A DNA stretch of 64,000 nt from Kryptolebias marmoratus (Eukaryota > Chordata > Actinopteri > Cyprinodontiformes > Rivulidae), in assembly GCF_001649575.2 (NCBI RefSeq), contig NC_051433.1, positions 23,822,387 through 23,886,386 on the forward strand, given 5' to 3'. Below, piece after piece: positions 12,079 through 27,487 of this stretch. A model generated the notes under the pieces. The model was not told the DNA's origin. It did no database searches and saw only the letters and a program-made list of their open reading frames with translations. A program made the translations under genes and the position numbers. Each line of letters begins with the position of its first letter. The stretch's first letter is position 1.

Positions 12079-14335
12079 GTAAGGTATTTTGAAAATCGAG
12101 TTAAAGAGGTAGGAAATGATAGTATAAAACTATGAAGTATTTTAAATGATCTGACAGGTAGAAAAAACAAAACCCAGCCAGCCTGTTTGGAGGAAAATGA
12201 TACATTCATTACTAAGTCAAGTGAAATTGCAAATTATTTAAATGTTTATTTTATTAGAAAATTAGAAGGATTAGGAGAAAATAAGTCAAATTTAAGTGAT
12301 GATATATCTCATTTATTAATTAGAAATTAAATCATATATAACAAAAGTTTCAAGTCCAAATGAGTAAATGTGAGCATAAATAAGGTAAAGAGTTTTCTGA
12401 AAATGTGTAAAGATAAACCACCAGGTGTAGATGGCATTGACAGTAGGCTACTCAAACTGGTTGCAGATGAAATTGGTCCTGCGTTGGCTCATATCATTAA
12501 TTTAAGTTTCACGTATGGTATTTGTCCTCCAGCTTGAAAGCAGGTGAAAATAATGCCACTGCCGAAAAACGAGCAACCGCCCTTTTCTGGCTCTAATAGT
12601 TGCCCTATAAGTTTTTTACCTGTGCTGGGAAAAAATGATTGAAACAATTGTATATTTAAGCAATTTGATATTTGTTATTAATACAAATTAATAACTATTT
12701 ATCCACCAATTACATAATTTGCAACTCCCAACATGTATATAGAAAGGCTCGCTCTACAGCAGCAGCATTGACTTGCATGTCTGATGATTGGCTTAGAGAA
12801 ATTAAAAAGAAAAATATAGTTGGTGTTGTATTTCTAGATTTCTAAGCTTCTTTTGACATAGTTGATCATAGTTTATTACTAAAAAAAAACTTTCCTGTTA
12901 TGGCTTTGAGCAATCTGTACTTAATTGGTTTTACAGCCATCTATCAAATAGGACACAAACAGTGTTCTTTAATGGAAGTTACTCTGAAACCAGATTTACA
13001 CCTTCGAGTGCCTCAAGGGAATTGTCTTGGTCCTCTATTAATCAATATTTTCACAAATGATTTACCATATGTATTAGATAGAGGTAACATAATAATGTAT
13101 GCAGATGATTTACCTATATATATATACATCAGCATCAACTCATAAGGAATTAGATACAATTTTAAATAGGGAATTAAAAGTCCCTGACAGTGACAGACTG
13201 GATTAAAGCAAATAAGATGGTTCACGATATACCCAAAACTAAATGTATGATTGTAGGGTCAAATTACAATACTGATGGTAATCCAGTATTAAATATTGAA
13301 ATGTATGACAGCACTATAGACCAGGTGTCTGAGACCAAACTTCTAGGATTGATCATTGATAACAAATTGTTTTGGAAAAAACACATTAATAACATGATTG
13401 CATAGATGGGTAGAGGTATATCAATTATAAGAAGACACGCAAGTTTTATGAATTTAAGTATCTTAAAAATTGCAATTCAATCATTAATATTATCACATCT
13501 TGATTATTGCCCAGGAGTTTGGTCAAATGCTTCTGGGGACATGTTAAACAAACTACAATGTATACAAAACAGAGCTGCATGCACAATACTGAAGTGTGAT
13601 TATAGGACTAATATCATCTCAGTGCACATAAAGCTGAACCGGTTACTGGTCAAAGACAGATTGTTGTACTCACTGATTATTGTTATTAGAAACATATCTG
13701 TCTTAAAATCACCTTTTATTTTATTTAAAAACCTTTCCTTTAGTGTAGAGAGTCATGAATATATGATATTCATGTAGTTGTAGGAAACTTTACCATACCT
13801 AAAGCAAGATCTAATGCCATCAAACGCACTGTCTTGTATAGAGGTATAATTGAATGGAATTCACTAATTAAATATATCAAACTCACTACTAACATACATC
13901 AATTTGAAATATTAATAAAAAAACATCTATCTAAACAGTGATCGTATGTTTACATATAGTGTGCATGAAGTGTTGGAACATTATATAGTTGTAGGTGGAT
14001 ATATATGTATGTATGTGAACAGGTGTATGAATATGTTTGCATGTATGTATATGTACATACATACTCATGTATATATAAACATCTATGTAAGCATGAGTGT
14101 ATGTATATGTATGGTCACATGATATGTATAATCTTGCAGAATGTATAAATAATAATTGCAATAGGTTGTGTAAAGGGAAAGTGTAAACATCTTTTTTTGA
14201 TTTTGTTTTGTTTAAAGTAAATGTACAGATTTTTCTTTTATGTAAATATAATTCTTTTGGATCCCAAAAAGATTAGCTGTAGTTCTACTGCAGCTAACGG
14301 GGATCTTAATAAACAAATGAATAAACAAATAAACA
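12079..14335 (+). mobile_element. Degraded non-LTR retrotransposon (LINE), 5' truncated
   Basis: In several broken frames the order is: a pre-RT segment (LTGRKNKTQPACLEEN, SSEIANYLN), an RT start (KPPGVDGIDSRLLKL), PLPKNEQPPFSGSNSCPISF, a DFxASFDIVDHSLLL block, a VPQGNCLGPLL block, and the catalytic MYADD at about 13,097. After these come KLLGLIIDNKLFW and SHLDYCPGVW, then a 3' tail with ATGT/TATA-rich text ending in 'gctaacggggatcttaataa' and an AAACAAATAAA tail. This is the domain order of jockey/CR1/L2-type fish LINEs. Numerous stops show it is dead. Confidence 0.85.
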
Positions 14336-14562
14336 GCAAACAACCTGTTTTCTTACTCAGTAGACCTGCTGGTCACCAGAAATAATCTTCCTGACTGTTA
14401 GTTATTAAGGAGTATTTTTATATTTTGTGTTACTCGTTGTATCTGTAACACATTCTCATAGGTCCAGTAAAAACATTTTCCTCACTTAGGCAACAGTCAC
14501 ACTGCAGGTCTTAATGCTCAATTCTCATTTTTTGCTCAGATCCAATTTTTTTTGCATGTTTC

Positions 14563-15330
14563 TGTTAGGATCTGGGATATTTGGGGTTGTTTTTTCTTTT
14601 GCCATCACCACTAGATGGCACCATGGAGGCTAGGATAGGTGGACTGGAGTGCTGATGTCACCGTCACACCGGTTCCTAATCTTCTCGTCAGCAGGACTAC
14701 AAAAGTCGGCGACTGCCAGCATACCAACGCTTGAGTGTTAGCCAGTTATGGTAACCCTGAGCCCCCCCCAGTGATCTAGTTGATCTCCCTGTTGGATTTG
14801 TACTAACGCTATCTGTTTGGATTGTTTTTTCCCAGCTGCTCCTGCAACTACTAGTCTGGCTGCAGTCCCGAGTTTTCCTTGTGACGCCGTGGAAACGGTA
14901 CCTGTTGGTGCCCAAGACCACCACTCACCTTTCCTCCGTGGAACCCAAGAGACTCCTCAGAGTCTGGAAACGCTAGCTGGCAGTCCGCCCGCTCTCTCCG
15001 TGACGACGTCAGGATCCTACTACCTGTCCGCCCTCCACCGCAGCACGATCACCATCTCCAGCTCCTCCCTCCTAGCAGCACCGTTGTTGTTTCTCCTCCC
15101 CAAGTAAGCATAGTGCTAGAGCACTGGAAAATTCCTACAGTCCCTGAACTCACCTCTCGATCGGTTGTTGTTGTTCCCAGACGTCCTGGCTTCCTGTTTG
15201 TCGCTGTCCACTCTGTTGTTTTGAAAACCAACCTAGGAAATCTTATATTTGTAAATAAACCACTTAACTGAGCTTTGCTTCCTGAGTTGTGTTCTGCATG
15301 TGGGTTCGTAGTGTTGATACCAATATGACA
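14563..15330 (+). mobile_element. Solo LTR, 768 bp
   Basis: It starts TGTTAGGATCTGGG, ends CCAATATGACA, and is flanked by a perfect 5-bp duplication GTTTC (14,558-14,562 and 15,331-15,335). A polyadenylation signal (GTAAATAAACC) lies about 80 bp from the right end, as expected for a plus-oriented LTR. The GC-richer middle produces chance reading frames on both strands, which I do not treat as genes. No internal gag/pol is attached. Confidence 0.85.
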
Positions 15331-15335
15331 GTTTC

Positions 15336-18300
15336 TTGTTATAATTTAAATGTGACCACCATTAGATTCAAGTGTAACCCACATGAACAGAAGAAGACGT
15401 GATGTCCCATGCAGCACTCTGTGTTTGTGTTAAGAAATCTGATGTTACATATGTTAGCATGTTCTGAATCAGAGCTAACTAAATTATTATTTGACGTAGT
15501 TGTTTGGTCTGGTGTTTACAATTAAGCTTGCCGCTTCCCATCTACTTAGGTGCAGAATTGTGCTTCTGGAACGGGAGCACCTTACTGAAAGTAGAAATAA
15601 ACTCAAGTATTGATCCCATCACACTAGTATCAATATGATCTGACACCGACATTGGTATCATATGTCAGTTTAGAATTTCAATCATCCAGAACAAGACAAA
15701 TCTAAAAAGTAAAAATGAACCAGAAAAAAGACAAAGCAACAGGACTTTTGTATAGCTTAAGACTTGTGGAGTTCAAGCTTTAAACTGTAGGACACTGGTA
15801 TCAATAATATCAATATACTGACTGAGCCACATACCTCTAAAAGTTGGATGAAATGTGACATGACTGTTCAGACTGAAGTCACTTTTATAGACAATATATA
15901 TGGATCTGATTTAGTGCCACATATGAAAAAGACCTGGGTCAGATTAGAAAAAAATCGCATTTGTCACATTCACACTGTCATAAAAAAGTCAATTATAGGT
16001 CGAATATGGAAAAAACTTTTCCCTGAGTGTGAATTTAGCCTTTGTTCTTGTGATTGAAATTATAGGCCTGTACATTCAGATGTATGTGAAAAAAGGGTGA
16101 CATTTAATATTTAAGCTCTCATTAAAGCAGGGGGCACCGGGTTGGATATCAACCAATAACAGACTGATTTTACTTTATAAGAATTCAATCATTAGATTAC
16201 ATAATCTATTCACGCTTATCATTACTCAACTCAACATCTTAGGATGAATCTATTAATTTCCGGGAACTGTTATAATATTCATACCAATCAGGAGAAAACT
16301 GAAATTTTTCTTTTAAGATTTTATTACAAACTAAATCAGATAAAATCAACACTGAACAATTAGGACAACACAACAACAAAAAATTCTAACACTAAGGATT
16401 TAGGGAATAATATTCTGAAGAATGACCGTTAATTAATAACTTGAATATGATTTAACAACGATTGAACAATGATTTAATAAGATTGTACTCTGGAATAACA
16501 ATAAGTCTAGATGATCTAAAGTAAGGCTTTGATTATAAGATTATCTTAAAGAGAAAAATCTTTTGAACAGAATGTTTGATTAAAACTATGTTCTTAAAAG
16601 TATATACTCAAAGAAATTAAACATTTCAACTATTTTAGTAAATAGTTCACTTTGGGATTTGGTCAGAGGATGTTAAGAATTCTGCCACCTTGTCAGGTTA
16701 ACTTTGATGAAACATCAGATTGGAAATGAAGGTTGTTTATCATACTTGCATCAGCCTAAATTATGATAATCAGACCTAAACTGCTTCTTCTTTTCTCTCT
16801 CATTACACAGAGTCAAAGGTGCCTCGTCGGATCAGAAGCTGTGTGGGGACTGTCCTCACTTCGTCTTCTGGGGCACTTCAGGGGCCGATCAGACCTCCAC
16901 AGAACCAGGCAAGGAGGCAGATTAAGACTCAGAGCCCATTGAGAGTCGGTGGTCAGTGTTCCAGTCAAGGCCTTTGGGTCAAATGGACCCGAAGGCGGGT
17001 TCTCTACCGCTCTTCAGTTACGAGGGCTTCAGGAGGGTTAACAATGATTGTCAACTGAAAATTAATGAGTGATGACAAGAGAGTCACAAAGGATCTTCTC
17101 ACCTTGGAGCCACGTAAAGCAGGAAGACCAAAAAGTGTTTTTCATAGCCAGTGCCTGCCCACCGAAACAGCCAAGGCAACTTAAGGAAACTGCTTGTCAC
17201 TGTGCTGCAGGATGACTGTGCCAGTGGTTGTGAAATCAGTTATAAAACTTTTAGAAAGCAGAAATCAAGTCCGACCTGCAAAAATTATTTCATTGATAAT
17301 GGTATTGGGTATGCAGTGGTTGGCATTTTTTCATTTTAAGAGAACAAAATATAAAAAAAAGATTCATGGATTAGTTAAATTTTCTTCACTGCGTCCTCCA
17401 CAAAGACATATGTGCTAAGTGAGACGGTTTTGTGCCAGTTTTGAGTGTATTTGGAGACAAATCCTGCACACTTGGCTAAGTCAGCAAAAAATTAGGACAA
17501 CTTTCTTCACCAACGTTTTGAGCTGGCTAAAAGCAGCACTGGGAATGATCTGGAGGGAAATATGTGTGTCTCTCCCTGTCTCTCTCTCACTCACACACAC
17601 ACACACACACTACATGCTGGCTGCAGCAAAAATCCTCATCTGCCCAATCCTAGGAGCTGATTATTCTGAGCTTCTGTATCCTGACCACAGTTCATACTGC
17701 CTTAGACGACTCTGGTGTTGCTGAAAAACTTCACTTTATTTGCCACCTACAGTCAGCAATTTCAGATGAATAAAACCATATCTGAAAGAGACCATTTGCT
17801 GCAACTGCTTGCTGACAAAGTGCTAAATCGCACCTCGTACTAAACTCTGGGGCTCCAACCTTGAAAGGTGTCTCGTACCGACTGATTGATGGTAGATAGG
17901 CACGGGGCACAACAAAGACAGAGCGATCGATCAGCCCAGAACCTCTTGCTGAGGTCCAGATACACTGAACTGTCAAGAAGTCTGTTGTTTTGGATTATTG
18001 CTTTGGATTTCCCCTTACATAACACAAGACTGTATCCCAAAGGTCTAATAACATCTGTACAATTCTGATAAGTGAGTTAATTTTTATATTTTCATAGCAG
18101 GGCTTGTAGCAGATGCACATTAAACTACTTTATTAAACTAAATTCATAAACAACTGGTTACAACATATATTATTTCAACTCAAAAGGGAAAATGCAAAAT
18201 GCAACCAACAGATATGGTTCTTGTATGAGTTAAAGATGCTCATGAAAACTTCAAGGCAACACATTGATGTTTTCAGGAGCTGAACATAACAACTATGCGC

Positions 18301-19140
18301 TGCTTCAGTCAGAGTGATTGTCACCATTCGTCAGCATCTAAAGCCACAGCTCTTTATTGTTTTAAAGTACAACACTGTCATCTTCTGGACAAGGAGCAAC
18401 ATTGCAAAGAGTGAAGCTCCAAAAGTCTTCAATAGTTGCAGTGATTATGGAACGCTTTTCTTTTTTATAAGTTTATAATTAGTTTTCCTTTATCTTCAGT
18501 TTAGTAATACAATTCAGGATGAGTGTTCCTCTTTGTTTACTTAGTATAATTTACTGAACAACAGATGTTACAAGATAAATAAAAAGCAAGAACCTTTGTC
18601 AAACCTTTTGAGGGCTAAAAATTAGCAATGTGTTATGTTGGCAAGCTTATTCCACTAGAGGGCACTGTTCTTCTTTCTAAAACAAAATTAAATGAAATAC
18701 TGGAATCAGTGTATTTTAACATTTGCAGAAAAACATAACATTGACAAATTAAGAAACTTTGCCAGACTATATCTACATTAAAACTACAATAAATAAATAA
18801 ATGCCATTTCTAACAATGAATTAATAAAACTAATAAAATGCAATTGTATCGTGTGCACATCTAGGGTTTTGACAGCTGATGTTTTCATTTTGCCCTCAGA
18901 TATCAGATGTCTTTGTCTAAGTTAAAAAAAAGAGGGGGGGGGGGGGAAGCATCTATGTCAAAAGGGAGAAACCAACAATAAACAGAGGAGGAGGTCTCAG
19001 ATTTCAGCTTTTAAAAACATAATTTTCACTCCAATCAACACCTGCATTCATGTAACCAGAGTGGCCCATCAGTGAGTCAGATGAACAAGGACCCTTATGA
19101 GCCTCTATTGTTAGGAGAGTGAAAACAATCTGCATGTGAA
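15336..19140. other. Intergenic, repeats but no gene seen
   Basis: Mostly AT-rich. A short (CA)n occurs at 17,592-17,610. The GC-richer stretch at about 16.81-17.05 kb and the segment following it (around 17.06-17.3 kb) look like decayed repeat DNA, but I cannot classify them. A G-run is at about 18,936-18,948. No exon with convincing splice sites or homology was found. Confidence 0.5.
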
Positions 19141-19149
19141 TCCATCTTA

Positions 19150-19335
19150 CATCACATCTCAGCTTTAAAAGCTCAACTCCACACTCTCTATTTCTGAATT
19201 GAGAAAGCTCCTCGGATGAGAAGCGAAACGTCTTCAACTACAGAATAGAAGTCCAGTTGTTTTTGTCTTTTAACCGTTTTTGAATTTATCATAGCCTGGA
19301 TGACTGAGAATCTACACCAGCATATTCAAAAGGGG
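19150..19335 (+). repeat. Dispersed repeat with 'GATGACTGAGAATCTACACC' end, copy 1
   Basis: It contains 'gatgagaagcgaaacgtctt', then 'agaagtccagttg', then GATGACTGAGAATCTACACC. The same ordered blocks, more diverged, are at 53,400-53,515. It looks like the 3' tail of a fish retroelement; class not determined. Confidence 0.55.
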
Positions 19336-19589
19336 GGTTTTATTAATTTTGAGGACCAATAAAACATGTTAAATCTTCTGCTAATCTCAGTCTGGTGAAC
19401 AGCAGCAGTCTTGTGGTTAACATCTGATGATCTATTTATACCGTATGAAAGACAAAAACTTGATTGTATTCTTGTATCTATAGAAACGTTTACAAGGGGA
19501 ATATCTTTACAATGATTATTTCAGGGGGGATCTGTCCTGTACATACCTAAAACTAATAGAAGCAGAAATGTAAGCAGACATGGCTAAAG

Positions 19590-20060
19590 TGACCTTTAAG
19601 TGCAGAAGCAGTTCCAGCTCAGGTCCTCTACCAGAGGCCTGGGAGCTTGAGGGTTTTCTCTTCAGTATCTTAGCTGTTCCTAGGACTGCGCTCTTCTGGA
19701 CAGAGATCTCTGAGGTTGTTCCTGGGATCTGTTGGAGCCACTGTTCCAGTTTTGGGGGTCACAGCACAGAGTGCTCCGATGACCACTGGCACCACTGAGG
19801 ACTTGACTTTCCACAACTTCTCTATTTCCTCTTTCAGCCCCTGGTGTTTCTCCATTCTCCTTCTTCCTGATGTTACAGTCACTTGGGACTGCTACATCTA
19901 TCAGCACTGCTTTCTTCTGTATTTTATCTATCACCACAATGTCCGGTTGATTAGCCATCACCTGTTTGTCCAACAGTATCTTAGCCCAGCTGTCCTTCAG
20001 TCCAGCACTTTGTTGATATCAGCCCCTTCCTCAATCTGCTGGTGGTACATACATACAAAT
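19590..20060 (-). mobile_element. LINE fragment with restriction-like endonuclease domain
   Basis: On the minus strand the text reads ANQPDIVVIDK ... AVLIDVAVPSDCNIRKKE and then, after a frameshift, QGLKEEIEKLWKVK, VVPVVIGALCAVTPK and later NLRDLCPEE. The PD...(I)D-V-A-x-P layout is the restriction-like endonuclease at the C-terminus of R4/Dong/Rex6-type LINEs. Stops and frame changes mark it as a dead fragment. Confidence 0.65.
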
Positions 20061-20149
20061 ACTTTAACTAGGCTAGCTTGTATAGCAGCACTCAGAGAGT
20101 GTGATATTCCCTGCCCTCATCCAAATGTCCCGTTTCAGTAGTTTCCTGT

Positions 20150-22552
<2,403 letters not shown>

Positions 22553-22562
22553 GTTTATAGCA

Positions 22563-23010
22563 TTAGCAAAATATCTCATGAACCAGTGAACAAATTTTAA
22601 TAAACTCTGAAAAAGGATCATTAGACAACAACTAATTAACTGTTGGAGTCATCTCCATTCAAGGTGGCTGCCATAGCTAAGCAACACTATCAAATCCAAA
22701 AATGGCTCTAACTCAGCCACTCTTACAGATGTGCTAAACTTTTAGTGTGGTAGTAGATGAACATTATCCAAAATATATACTATGAGCACTACAAATATGC
22801 AATTGCTTTAAACTTTGCCATGAACTGTTGGTGTCCACCCTGCATATCTGTCTGTTAGCAAAATATCTCATGAACCACTGGATGAATTTTATTGAAACTC
22901 TGGGAAAGTAATCACTGAATTTACTTTAACAACTGATTACTTTTTGAAGTCACCCCAAATCATGATGGCCACCACAGCTAATCAACATGAGTCAACTTAG
23001 TCAGTTTTAC
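22563..23010 (+). repeat. Two tandem units (period about 292 bp) of the dispersed repeat
   Basis: TTAGCAAAATATCTCATGAA starts at 22,563 and again at 22,855. Each is followed by 'ttt(t/a)attgaaactct'-like text and then 'ggtggctgccatagctaa' or 'gatggccaccacagctaat'. The units are head-to-tail and directly follow the TG microsatellite. Single copies are at 4.75, 49.90 and 56.57 kb. Confidence 0.7.
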
Positions 23011-23229
23011 AGATATTGAGCTAAATTCTGTAAATTCCTCAGTCCATTCTATGAGCACTATCACATTTTGTGACATCTCGCAATATTGCATGAGACTGGG
23101 CAGAGTGCCACTTAAAGGGCATGAACAAGATGGCTGTAATTCTTTTAGTTTGGCATGAAAGTAATGCAAGGCCTTTAATTCTATTTATATTATCTTTCCA
23201 GATTCCATTTTTCTTTACTAATTTCTCCT

Positions 23230-23495
23230 TTCCATGGAGCTGGTGCATACTCCCTGGACAGGCCGTATGTCCCTCACACATAGAGGACACATAAAGACAA
23301 GCAACTATTGTCATACTGAGGGACAATTTAGAGTTACCGATAAATTTAACATGCATGTTTTTGGTCTGTGGGAAGAAACCCAGAGTAAACCCACACATGC
23401 ACAGGGAGAAAATGTAAACTCCACACAGAAAGTCAATCCTGCGGCCCACTCACTGGGAGACGACAGCTCTAACCACTGAGCTGCCATGGCGCCTT
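23230..23495 (+). repeat. Fish LINE/SINE-type tail repeat, plus orientation
   Basis: The ordered blocks 'ccctggacaggccgtatgtc', 'gggacaatttagagttacc', 'catgcatgtttttggtctgtg', 'gggagaaaatgtaaactcc' and 'ctctaaccactgagctgccat' match a very common fish interspersed repeat. An inverse copy lies in the receptor intron at 41,905-42,205. Confidence 0.75.
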
Positions 23496-23923
23496 ACTTA
23501 GATCCTGTCTTCTTTAACCTGTAACAAATGAAATGCTGTCCATTAGAATAAGCTTACAGACAGGGAAGCATGATGAATATGTTATTATCCACCTCCTTTG
23601 ATGCTGATCTTGTAGGAATGGGGTATGTGACTGCAAAAAAAAAAACAAAAAAAAACTGTCAAGTCTTCAAAGGTTCAAACTCAGACAAAGCAAGGTCATA
23701 ACTGCCTACTGCTGGACCTCAATCACATTTTCCACCAATGGTAATCTATTTTTGTTCCACAATTCAGAGTCAGTAGTTGTCTTTCAAGATTTATTTGTAC
23801 ATCTATTTTGGAGAACTCATTTAAATTATCTTCCTAATTCAGTGTTTAGTGACCCATGTGCCAACCAAACAGCTTTAATTCACTGAGACACTGATCCTAA
23901 GTGTTTCTGGACTTCAACTAGAG

Positions 23924-24116
23924 CAGGGGTGTCCAATCCTGGTCCTTGAGGGCCACTATCCTGCATGTTTTAGGTATTTTTCTCCTGTGACACATCTGGT
24001 TTGAATGACTGACTGATTAACAGGCTTCTGCAGAACCTTAAGACCTGCTGCAGAGCAGGGAAACAACTAAAACATGCGGGATAGTGGCCCTCCAGGACCA
24101 GGATTGGGCACCGCTG
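23924..24116 (+). mobile_element. Short hAT-type MITE, copy 1 (193 bp)
   Basis: Terminal inverted repeats start CAGGGGTGTCCAATCCTGG and end with the complement (CCAGGATTGGGCACCGCTG). Inner arms continue through 'ggccactatcctgcatgttt'. It is flanked by a perfect 8-bp duplication, AACTAGAG (23,916-23,923 and 24,117-24,124). It is too short to encode a transposase. Confidence 0.92.
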
Positions 24117-24124
24117 AACTAGAG

Positions 24125-25258
24125 GAAACGTCTGCCTTTGAGAAATATTCTGTCATTTGATGTCTTGAAGAATAGTGGTGAAGAGTCAAACATGTCAGTC
24201 AAAAATCTCCCTTAGGTTAACATTTGAGCTGTCAATGTTTTGAATACAAAACAGTAACACCAACGTTAATATTACACTCTATCTCTGAAGTACTATAATG
24301 CGTACAAATTATGAATGTTTCATCACAGGATAAAGGTAATCATTGGACCACTTTGCAATCATTTGCAAAGTGATAAAAAGTGCCCCCCCCCAAAAAAAAA
24401 AAAAAATTTAAATAAATAAATAAATGAATAAAAAAGAATGGCAAACTTACTGAGTTTAGTTTGTATCAGTTTATTTGTCAAAACTAAACAATGTTCATTT
24501 AACAATCTCATAAAAAATCTCATATGTTTGCACTAAATTTAGCCACTGGCTAATTTATATTTGCTGTCTGCATGGCAGGTAAACACTTAATATATCTTTA
24601 ATTTTTCCATTCTGAAAGTGGACTCATAAACAAAATTATACACTCATTAAAATGTTACTCCAGAAAGATTCTGATTTATGCTGAATATGAACCCAAAATG
24701 CGGACACAGATGCAGAAATTAGTAATGGATCCAAAAGCTATGACTCAGCTCCCAAAGAGCCACTTTTGAGTCAGCTGTTTTGAGGTTTCTCTTTAAGGAG
24801 CTGTTCAGGAGCCAAAAAAGAAGGTTCTTTTCTGTGAGCTGAGGCAAACAAGTCTGTTTCTGGCAGAAATACAGTTCACTGACTTGTTACGACCCACAGC
24901 CTCAAATGGATTTAACACAATGAGAAGCACAGCAGACAAGTAGAGTTAACTAAAATAAGCTTTATTTTAACAAGTAACTGTTTCAGTTTTAGTCCAGTGA
25001 CTGTTTCCCTCTGTCCAACTCCCACTGATTCACCTGTTCTATATCTGACGAGTACATCAGGCAGTCCAACACCATGAATACCCCCTACTTATCATAAAAT
25101 GGCAAGGAGTCCTTCACAGATGTGAAGAATGAAGCTGCATGGATGTGATGCAGCTTATGATGACAACAAAAAAGTCACACTATCTTGACAGGGAACCAAA
25201 GCTCGTTTGTGTGTGTGTGTGTGTGTGCTGATGTGTGCATGAATTTGAAACTGGAAAC
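24125..25258. other. Intergenic, no gene seen
   Basis: AT-rich, with a C-run/A-run at about 24,384-24,407 and a (TG)n tract at about 25,209-25,227. A hAT-like 'GAGCC' block is at about 24.73-24.85 kb. Confidence 0.55.
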
Positions 25259-25686
25259 TGTCAGGATTTGTCTGTCTTTAAGTTTATTTTGTGTTTCTGT
25301 TTTATTTCTTGTTCATTCTATGTTCAGTTAAGTTCTCGTGTAGTTTTTGCTTCGTCTGTGCCCTGTCACTATTCACCTTTCCTCTGCTCAGTACCTGTCA
25401 GCCTGCCTCAACCACCCACACCTGTTCCTCGTTTCTAGTCAGTCCCCTGTGTTCACTTACAAATCACCCTCAGCCTTTAAAACCAGTTCATCTCCTTCAC
25501 TTCCCCACTGGTTCCTTGTGTCACTTTTATGTGCTGTCTGCTTTTCATTGTGTCTTGTCCCCATGTCTTTGCAACCCTGGATTTTGAAGGTTCTTTTGTT
25601 TATTGTTGTAAATAAATTAGTTTTCTTTTGGAGCTTTGAGTCTGTCTGCATTTGGATTCAATCCAACCAATCCACCAAACCTGACA
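25259..25686 (+). mobile_element. Solo LTR, 428 bp
   Basis: It begins TGTCAGGATTTG and ends CACCAAACCTGACA, with near-identical inverted ends (TGTCAGG/CCTGACA). The 5-bp flanks are GAAAC (25,254-25,258) and AAAAC (25,687-25,691), a duplication with one later substitution. GTAAATAAATTAG, a polyadenylation signal, lies about 80 bp from the right end, and 'gcctttaaaacc' could be a TATA-like element. Reading frames inside are not genes. Confidence 0.75.
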
Positions 25687-25691
25687 AAAAC

Positions 25692-27485
25692 AATGTTTAT
25701 AAAATCAAAATAAGACCATCATCTCAGATAGAAAGTCAGAAACATGTCCCCAAAAACATGACACTGGAGGAAATCTTGTAATGTGTTTACAAGAACAGCA
25801 TTGGCACTATTACTCACTGCCAATCAGCCATCACTAAATTATTCATACACTGTCCCCACGCTCTGAAATGCTATCTTTAACATCCATGGCATTTTTGGAG
25901 CATGTTAAGTTATTGCTACTGTAAACCCCCCACCCCTCCACACACACACACACACACACCTCAAGGTCTGTCAGATTTCTTCTGTGAGGTATATAAGGAT
26001 GTTCTTGTCATATTTCAGGTCAGCAGGTGAAATTGTACTCATTCTCTCATTCTTTTTGTGAATATTATGTAAGTGACACTCCATGGCATGTTCTAGCAAC
26101 CACTGGCGACCTGATAGATGGTGTTTAATTAGATTCCAAGAGAAAAGCCAAGTTATCTAAACCTATAACCCTTACTTTTAGAGTGCTGGCACATGGAGAG
26201 ACTGTCTTTTAGCTAAATGACACCAGGGATTTCACAGTGTAGTCACAGGTTGCTGTAAGACTGCATTGTTGGTTTTGGTTTTATTTTGTTGTTTCTTTTT
26301 TTTTTTTTTTTTTGTGGGAGCAGCTGCTTAGAATTTAAAACAGATTTCCCCTTATGAGACGTAAAGTAGCCTATTTTGTATTGCATTTTTTTTGCATTGG
26401 ATGTAACCTGCACTATATGCCAGGCAAGGGTCACACTGGAATGCATGTGTAAAGTGTACACCACAGAAATATAGCAGTGACTTATTGGCAGCACATTTTC
26501 AATATGAGTTCTGTGATAAGATATATTTGAAATAATGGTGGACTCGCGAGAGACAAGTTCAACAGGGTACAAAAAGTCTGGAGAAGGTATGGCAGAACTA
26601 AAATGAAAAACAGGGTCTTTAAATCTACATGGGGGCTCTTGATTTGTGCTTCCAGGAAGCGTCCATGATTCAAGTGTGCACAAACCCCAGAACCAATCAG
26701 CTGAAGAGGGTTTTCACGAATGTGTTTGCTCGATTCCCTAGTCCAGAAGTAAAAAAAGTTTACGATATAGTAGTCAAACAGAAATTCTCTTATTTGCATG
26801 GAGTCATAATACCCTTTTCATCCACAATATAAAATGTTCTTCGGCAATTACTCCTAACATGGTATGCTTTTGCATCCACAGTTCCTTAGCATTAAATGTG
26901 TTCATTTGATGTTTGGATCAGTGATACAGAAGCTGTGCTCCATAGGGCTCATTCTGTTCATTTACATGCAGCAGGTGTGCTTTCAATCCCAGCCTCTGCC
27001 TGCTGCTTCTTTCAAGAGCAGTTTAGTTCAGCCTCAGTGCTGGCTGTCACCCTGATAATCAGACTCTGTTATTACCAGACCATTAGATTTTAAATATGAC
27101 TGGCATACAGCTTACTGTTTCACAAGTCATTGTCTCCTCTCAGTCCTAACATAAATGATGCTCAGTCCCTTAGTAGATAATATCTACAGTTATACAATAA
27201 GAGTCAATGAAGGGGTTTGGTGAATAAAGATTATATGGATCATACTTTTATTTATGTTTTTCAGTCATCGGATCTACTCAAGGTTAAATATCTGTGGGAG
27301 GTTTTAAACTTGTAAATAATTTTCTCTGTAATCATCAGATTTATAAATAAAGATATCTCTTTCTGAAGACTTCTGTTTGATCCTTCTTGGAAGTTTCAGA
27401 AACTCGTGGACTCGATGCCAAGGAGCACTGAAGCTGTTTCGGCACCTAATGATGTGGCTTCTTGCAGTCTTTGCCAAGCTCTAGC
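25692..27485. other. Intergenic, no gene seen
   Basis: Contains a (CA)n tract at about 25,940-25,959 and a T-run at about 26,297-26,313. No supported coding feature. Confidence 0.55.
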
Positions 27486-27487
27486 TG

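Noticed and set aside
14697..15231. Open frames on both strands at 14.7-15.2 kb
   Set aside because: They lie wholly inside a solo LTR defined by TG...CA ends and a 5-bp duplication.
25235..25781. Overlapping plus-strand frames up to 144 codons
   Set aside because: They lie in and across the 25.26-25.69 kb solo LTR. Composition is C/T-rich and the frames disagree.
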